Source: Bemisia tabaci (Eukaryota; Arthropoda; Insecta; Hemiptera; Aleyrodidae). Taken from it: a stretch of DNA of 64,000 nt. The stretch is from positions 35,141,131-35,205,130 of the forward strand of contig NC_092795.1 in assembly GCF_918797505.1 (NCBI RefSeq), read 5' to 3'. This document shows positions 60,591 through 64,000 of the stretch, one piece after another. Under the pieces are notes generated by a model that made no database searches, was not told the DNA's origin, and worked only from the letters and a program-made list of their open reading frames with translations. Every line of letters begins with the position of its first letter. The first letter of the stretch is position 1. A program made the translations under genes and the position numbers.

Positions 60591-60700
60591 ATTGAGAGTA
60601 ATGATCACCAGGGACAGTGCATGAGGAGCTAATTTTTATCAAAGACTAAATTGCTGCAACCTCTCGCTTAGAATTTCATCTGTTTACGACCTACTGCTGA
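60591..60700 (+). other. Candidate non-coding 5' leader exon of the desaturase gene
   Basis: A T-rich tract (about 60530-60587) ends in TGTTTCAG, and 110 bases later comes CTGA|GTAAGTAG, a near-perfect donor. The interval has stops in all frames and one very short upstream reading frame (ATG at 60601, seven codons), so it would be untranslated. It lies about 2 kb before the desaturase coding exon, on the same strand, with no other gene between. Joining it to 62686 is inference from splice signals only. Confidence 0.3.
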
Positions 60701-62685
60701 GTAAGTAGATACATTTATATTATGTCAGTTATAAAATATTTATATTGCTCCGTAAGTAAGTGGTGGAGGTGCTTGTTTACTTATTTTATTCCGCTCTCGT
60801 ATGCAAACGGTATTCAGCAATCTTTATTACACGTCTCATCTCCGCTTATATTGCAAGTGGGCGCGTCAGAACGCCTTCATATTGTCGACCGGCAGAAAGT
60901 CTAACACGCGAGTAGCTCTCCGTCTCCAATATCTCATTTTCCCATTTTATTTTTCTCCGTATGTATTGCCATTAAATGAAACATTTAATAATGAAATTGA
61001 GCCGAAAAATATATTAAATCCATACAATTTGTCTGTGATTTCACAAACAAGCTAAATAAAGTCAGTATTATTCTTCTTTTTTAAAGCTTCTGAGGTGTTA
61101 AAAGTGTTTTCTTTCTTCCTCTCTCCTTCATCAATCTGTAGGGCCAGGCTCCGAGAGAAGTATTTGTGTTTTATCATTCATTCTGAATCATTGTGCAAAG
61201 AAAAAAAGAGAAGAAAAAAATCAAAAATGCTCGAGGGCGCTGATCGTTTCAGAGTTTTAACATAATAAATCTGAAAAAATAATATGCTCTCATGGGTACT
61301 TTTCTATATCATTTAAAGTTTGGCGGTTCCTGGACATTTCGTCAACGATTTTTCGTCCGCGCTCCTGTTTTGTCCAGTAGTTTACGTCCACTTGTAAAAT
61401 AAGTAACAGTGACTTGGTCCAAGCATTATATTTTAGTCCGTACGTAAAATTACGACAGTATCGAAGTGAGACAATTGAGAGAGAAGAAGGTGTTGCTATG
61501 GTGATTCATTATTTAAATGAAATGTTACTTTCTCCTTTTGATTCATATTTTCAAATTGTTATCGGTTCATGTTTGGTTTTTTACCCATCCTTAAAATTTT
61601 CGACATGAAGTAAACTTTATATACACTTTTATTGTTTTGTTTTATTTTTTTTATAAAAATATTACTTCATTTTAAAAACATATAAAGTTTTAAAACGTGG
61701 CAAGTCCTTCCTAAGAGATGGCATCGATATTAATATCATTTAGCCTTAGTGGTGTTGAAAGCAACTGTACAAAAATGAATAAAAGAGGGGGAAAACCAAG
61801 AAGCACGCAATCATTGGTATTTTTACATCGACCTTTTAGAGTCAAATGCGTCCAATTTTGAGCGTTTGGTTGCACGTGAACCACGCTGCAGCACAGTAAA
61901 CGCACAAAATATGAAAGAAAAAACTAAAGTGCTTTGGAGGTCATAAATTTCACACGGAACCACCTAAATATTTACAAAACACACATAATATTTTCCTTTA
62001 CATATTTTTTTCCATCTATTTAAATAAGAATAATCCACGAAGAGTGTGCAAAAATTTCAAAATCATGAGTTGAAAAATACTGACTCCGCGAGTTTAAATA
62101 TTAGAGCCGAACACAGAGCGAAGCGGCCTACGAACCTAAGTGGATACTTCACGCATTGCGCAATGCTTGAAGCATCCACTTAGGTTGTAGGCGCCAATGC
62201 ACGTTGCGCGTCGACCGCCACGGCGCGGCGCCATAAGCAACTATTTCACAGCAGAGGTGTTGCACAGTATCATACGAACTTGAAGGCGCTCCAGCATGTT
62301 AAGGATGACGGAAGGCGACGGCGTGGATGTCCTGTGAAAGGTTGACGACAAGGGGTGGAGGAGGAGATCAGAAGGTGCTAATTGCCTGATGATCTCTGGG
62401 AGGATAGGGGGCAATGGCGATTGGGCGTCACAGAGCGCAAGGCTGCGCTATAAAAGCGGCTTTATGTATGTGTTATCAAAGGAAAGTCAACAGGTCCTTT
62501 ATTTAGGGCCGATCTTTTTTTTAAATTTTAATTTTCCCATTTAGTAGCACAAAGGTTAAGAAATGCCATGGGGTTTTGCAAATTTTTAGTATGAGATTCA
62601 CGCGCGCCTGAACCTCTCTTTGGAAAATAATTGATATTTATCTTTTCTATTTCATTTTAGTTTGATTGATTCCTCGTTGTTGCAG
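60701..62685 (+). other. Putative intron before the desaturase coding exon
   Basis: This runs from the GTAAGT donor at 60701 to the TTGTTGCAG acceptor at 62685. It is AT-rich with stops in every frame, and it contains a copy of the conserved-hairpin repeat (61947-62310). It also holds a short motif, GCGTCACAGAGCGC (about 62425), with relatives near 5639 and 46266. If the upstream exon call is wrong, this is simply the upstream flank. Confidence 0.3.
61947..62310. repeat. Conserved-hairpin repeat, copy C
   Basis: Matches copy A in order: TATTTACAAAACACACATAA, GAGTGTGCAAAAATTTCAAA, ATCATGAGTTGAAAAATACT, the hairpin at 62126-62193 (GAACCTAAGTGGATACTT with its inverse) and TTTCACAGCAGAGGTGTTGC. 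It lies in the putative desaturase upstream intron, about 380 bp before the coding exon. Confidence 0.82.
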
Positions 62686-62945
62686 GTGATGGGTGTGGAT
62701 CTCTTGAACGACGTTGAGGTGCGGTCGCGATCCCTCAGGAAGCGCGCACCTACCTCGAAGCCTCCCTTCACATTCGGCGACCTGAAAAAGGCCATCCCTC
62801 CTCACTGTTTCCAGCGTTCTCTTCTACGATCTTTCTCCTACGTCATCAAAGACTTCATCCTCATAGGCACCCTTTACTTCATCGCCACAAGTGTCATTCC
62901 TGCCATCCCTAGGCCGCTTCAATACTTCGCATGGCCGGCATATTG
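62686..62945 (+). CDS. FAD2-like oleate (delta-12) desaturase, first coding exon (partial gene)
   Basis: Probable N-terminal exon of a FAD2-type membrane desaturase. The family inserts the delta-12 (omega-6) double bond into oleoyl chains to make linoleate, and plant members act in the ER. Coding starts at ATG 62689 and gives 85 codons plus two bases. Visible: PPF at residues 25-27, GDLKKAIPPHCF at 30-41, RSFSYV at 47-52, a hydrophobic segment at about 54-72, and AWPAYW at 81-86. In plant FAD2 this order leads directly into the first histidine box, which must lie in a later exon outside the window. The acceptor is a pyrimidine-rich stretch ending TTGTTGCAG (62685). The donor is TG|GTATGT, a phase-2 intron inside the Trp codon. 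GC content is well above the flanks. An in-frame run extends upstream to 62662 but has no ATG. It resembles plant FAD2 far more than the acyl-CoA desaturases usual in insects, so horizontal transfer is inferred. An invertebrate methyl-end desaturase is the alternative. Confidence 0.88.
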
Positions 62946-64000
62946 GTATGTGACCCTCTCCATTCAATCAGAGATAAAATAAGCTTGTGTCTGATTAAAG
63001 TTGATAAAAAATTCAAATTCATGAGACATATGCCTTCTAACGCCTCGCTGGCGTTTCGGTTGTAAAGAGGGGAAGAGGTGAAAAGCAAAGCAAGAGGAAA
63101 TGGCGGCCCAAATGGCTTCATAGAAATAAAGTACAATCCATTCAAAGATGATGAAGCACGAGTACATTCTGGAGCATATATAACACAACCCTTGTGCAAC
63201 CCTTTGTGCATAATATGTAACTTTTTGCGATGATGAAAAAACAAAAAAAATTATGATCAGGTGCAAAACATGGCAGCTGAACCCCCGTGTGATACTGATG
63301 CAGTAACCTTTGAATGTTTCTTTCAACTTCTCATATATTCAGAATGTTTAGAATAGAAAAATTATACGTATACAGAAGAGGCACCGATGACATAGTCCAA
63401 AAACAGGAACACGTAAGAGTGAAATATGGAAAAATGGGTGAATACAATTTGCTAAACGTACTTAAAAGGCAAAATTTTTAAAACGTCAGATGCGTATTTT
63501 TAGCTGCAAAAACAATGAATAATAGTAAACATTGAGTTGCAACCGGATCCATTAGGTAATACGAAGCAATCATATAAAGTGGTTGTCAAAAAGGGGTCGT
63601 GGTTGCCTGACAACTGCTATCAGATTGCCACTCAGTGTTTTGCCCGTTTTGATCGTTTTTGTACCTAGCAGTGAGCCTGCGTTGCCTCAAAAGCTTCCGC
63701 TTTTTTAGTGCGTACGTCAAACAATGGTAACTTTTTTCACCCATCGTTTTAGTTTTTACGATTTTGTGAGGAAAATACGTTTAACCTTTTTATCTGATTG
63801 CGCAGCTAGCACTTACGGTGCTCACGCAAGCACATGGTTTTAGTGTGATGATTTCCGAGAAAGAATGATTCGTATGCTACAGAATAAACATAAAAGATTC
63901 AAGGGTCAAAGGTAGAACCTCTAAACTAAAGGTCGTAACAGACAGCACATTTTCAGCCATTCATGTATCAAAATTGAAAAGTAGAGCGATACATTTTTGA
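62946..64000 (+). other. Start of the desaturase intron after the first coding exon
   Basis: It begins GTATGTGACC. The reading frame continues only to a stop at 62980-62982, so the donor at 62946 is needed to go on. The rest of the window is AT-rich, with no further FAD2 motif (no HECGH-like or HxxHH box in any frame I checked). The intron therefore appears to run past the window end, at least 1,055 bases. Confidence 0.7.

Noticed and set aside
62909..63326. Minus frames of 111 and 120 codons after the desaturase exon
   Set aside because: They overlap the splice donor and intron of the desaturase and have no motif.
1..64000. CRISPR arrays, bacterial operons, rRNA genes or an intact viral or retroviral gene
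   Set aside because: No regularly spaced short repeats with unique spacers, no ribosome binding sites ahead of long frames, no rRNA-like stretch, and no reverse transcriptase, integrase or capsid motif recognised in any frame given.

Overview
The window looks like insect nuclear DNA: AT-rich, almost gene-free, and packed with non-autonomous DNA transposons and other repeats. No bacterial operon, ribosome binding site, rRNA, intact tRNA or CRISPR array is visible. The repeat landscape and the one recognisable gene, a plant-like oleate desaturase exon split by spliceosomal introns, would fit a sap-feeding hemipteran such as a whitefly. That species call is inference, not something the sequence proves.

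The only gene I can support is at the right edge. Positions 62686-62945 hold the first coding exon (85 codons plus two bases) of a FAD2-type membrane fatty-acid desaturase on the + strand, with a good acceptor before it and a GTATGT donor after it. Its histidine-box exons lie beyond the window. A 110-base candidate leader exon with strong splice signals lies about 2 kb upstream (60591-60700).

The remaining 60 kb or so holds short, internally deleted elements, most of them near-palindromic. (1) A five-copy family of about 250 bp with ends like CTGCCGTGCTAAGG (14.7, 15.4, 22.6, 41.9, 58.6 kb). (2) hAT-type elements with 8-bp target duplications (10.8, 28.9, 39.2-40.2, 48.1 kb). (3) CACTGG-ended elements with 2-bp duplications (45.8, 52.3, 60.3 kb). 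(4) TA-flanked elements with TCGACGG ends (3.0, 23.0, 37.6 kb), and other TA-flanked elements (33.4, 34.7 kb). (5) A family with GATTGTTGAAAT ends (22.9, 36.4, 53.4 kb). (6) A family with a conserved internal hairpin (17.8, 35.0, 61.9 kb). Several elements are nested, most clearly at 22.9-23.7 kb.

Tandem arrays occur at 7.3-8.0 kb (about 162-bp unit), 9.9-10.4 kb (about 200-bp unit) and 39.5-39.7 kb (80-bp unit). Long homopolymers, G-rich runs and a CAA microsatellite also occur. The largest structure is a 1.34-kb inverted repeat at 53.8-55.2 kb with arms of about 575 bp, a candidate source of long hairpin RNA. GC-rich islands, for example near 12.2, 13.3, 23.8, 26.9, 46.9, 57.9 and 60.1 kb, may mark promoters or leader exons but carry no product I recognise. 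Other open reading frames are short or run into transposon ends, and I do not call them genes.
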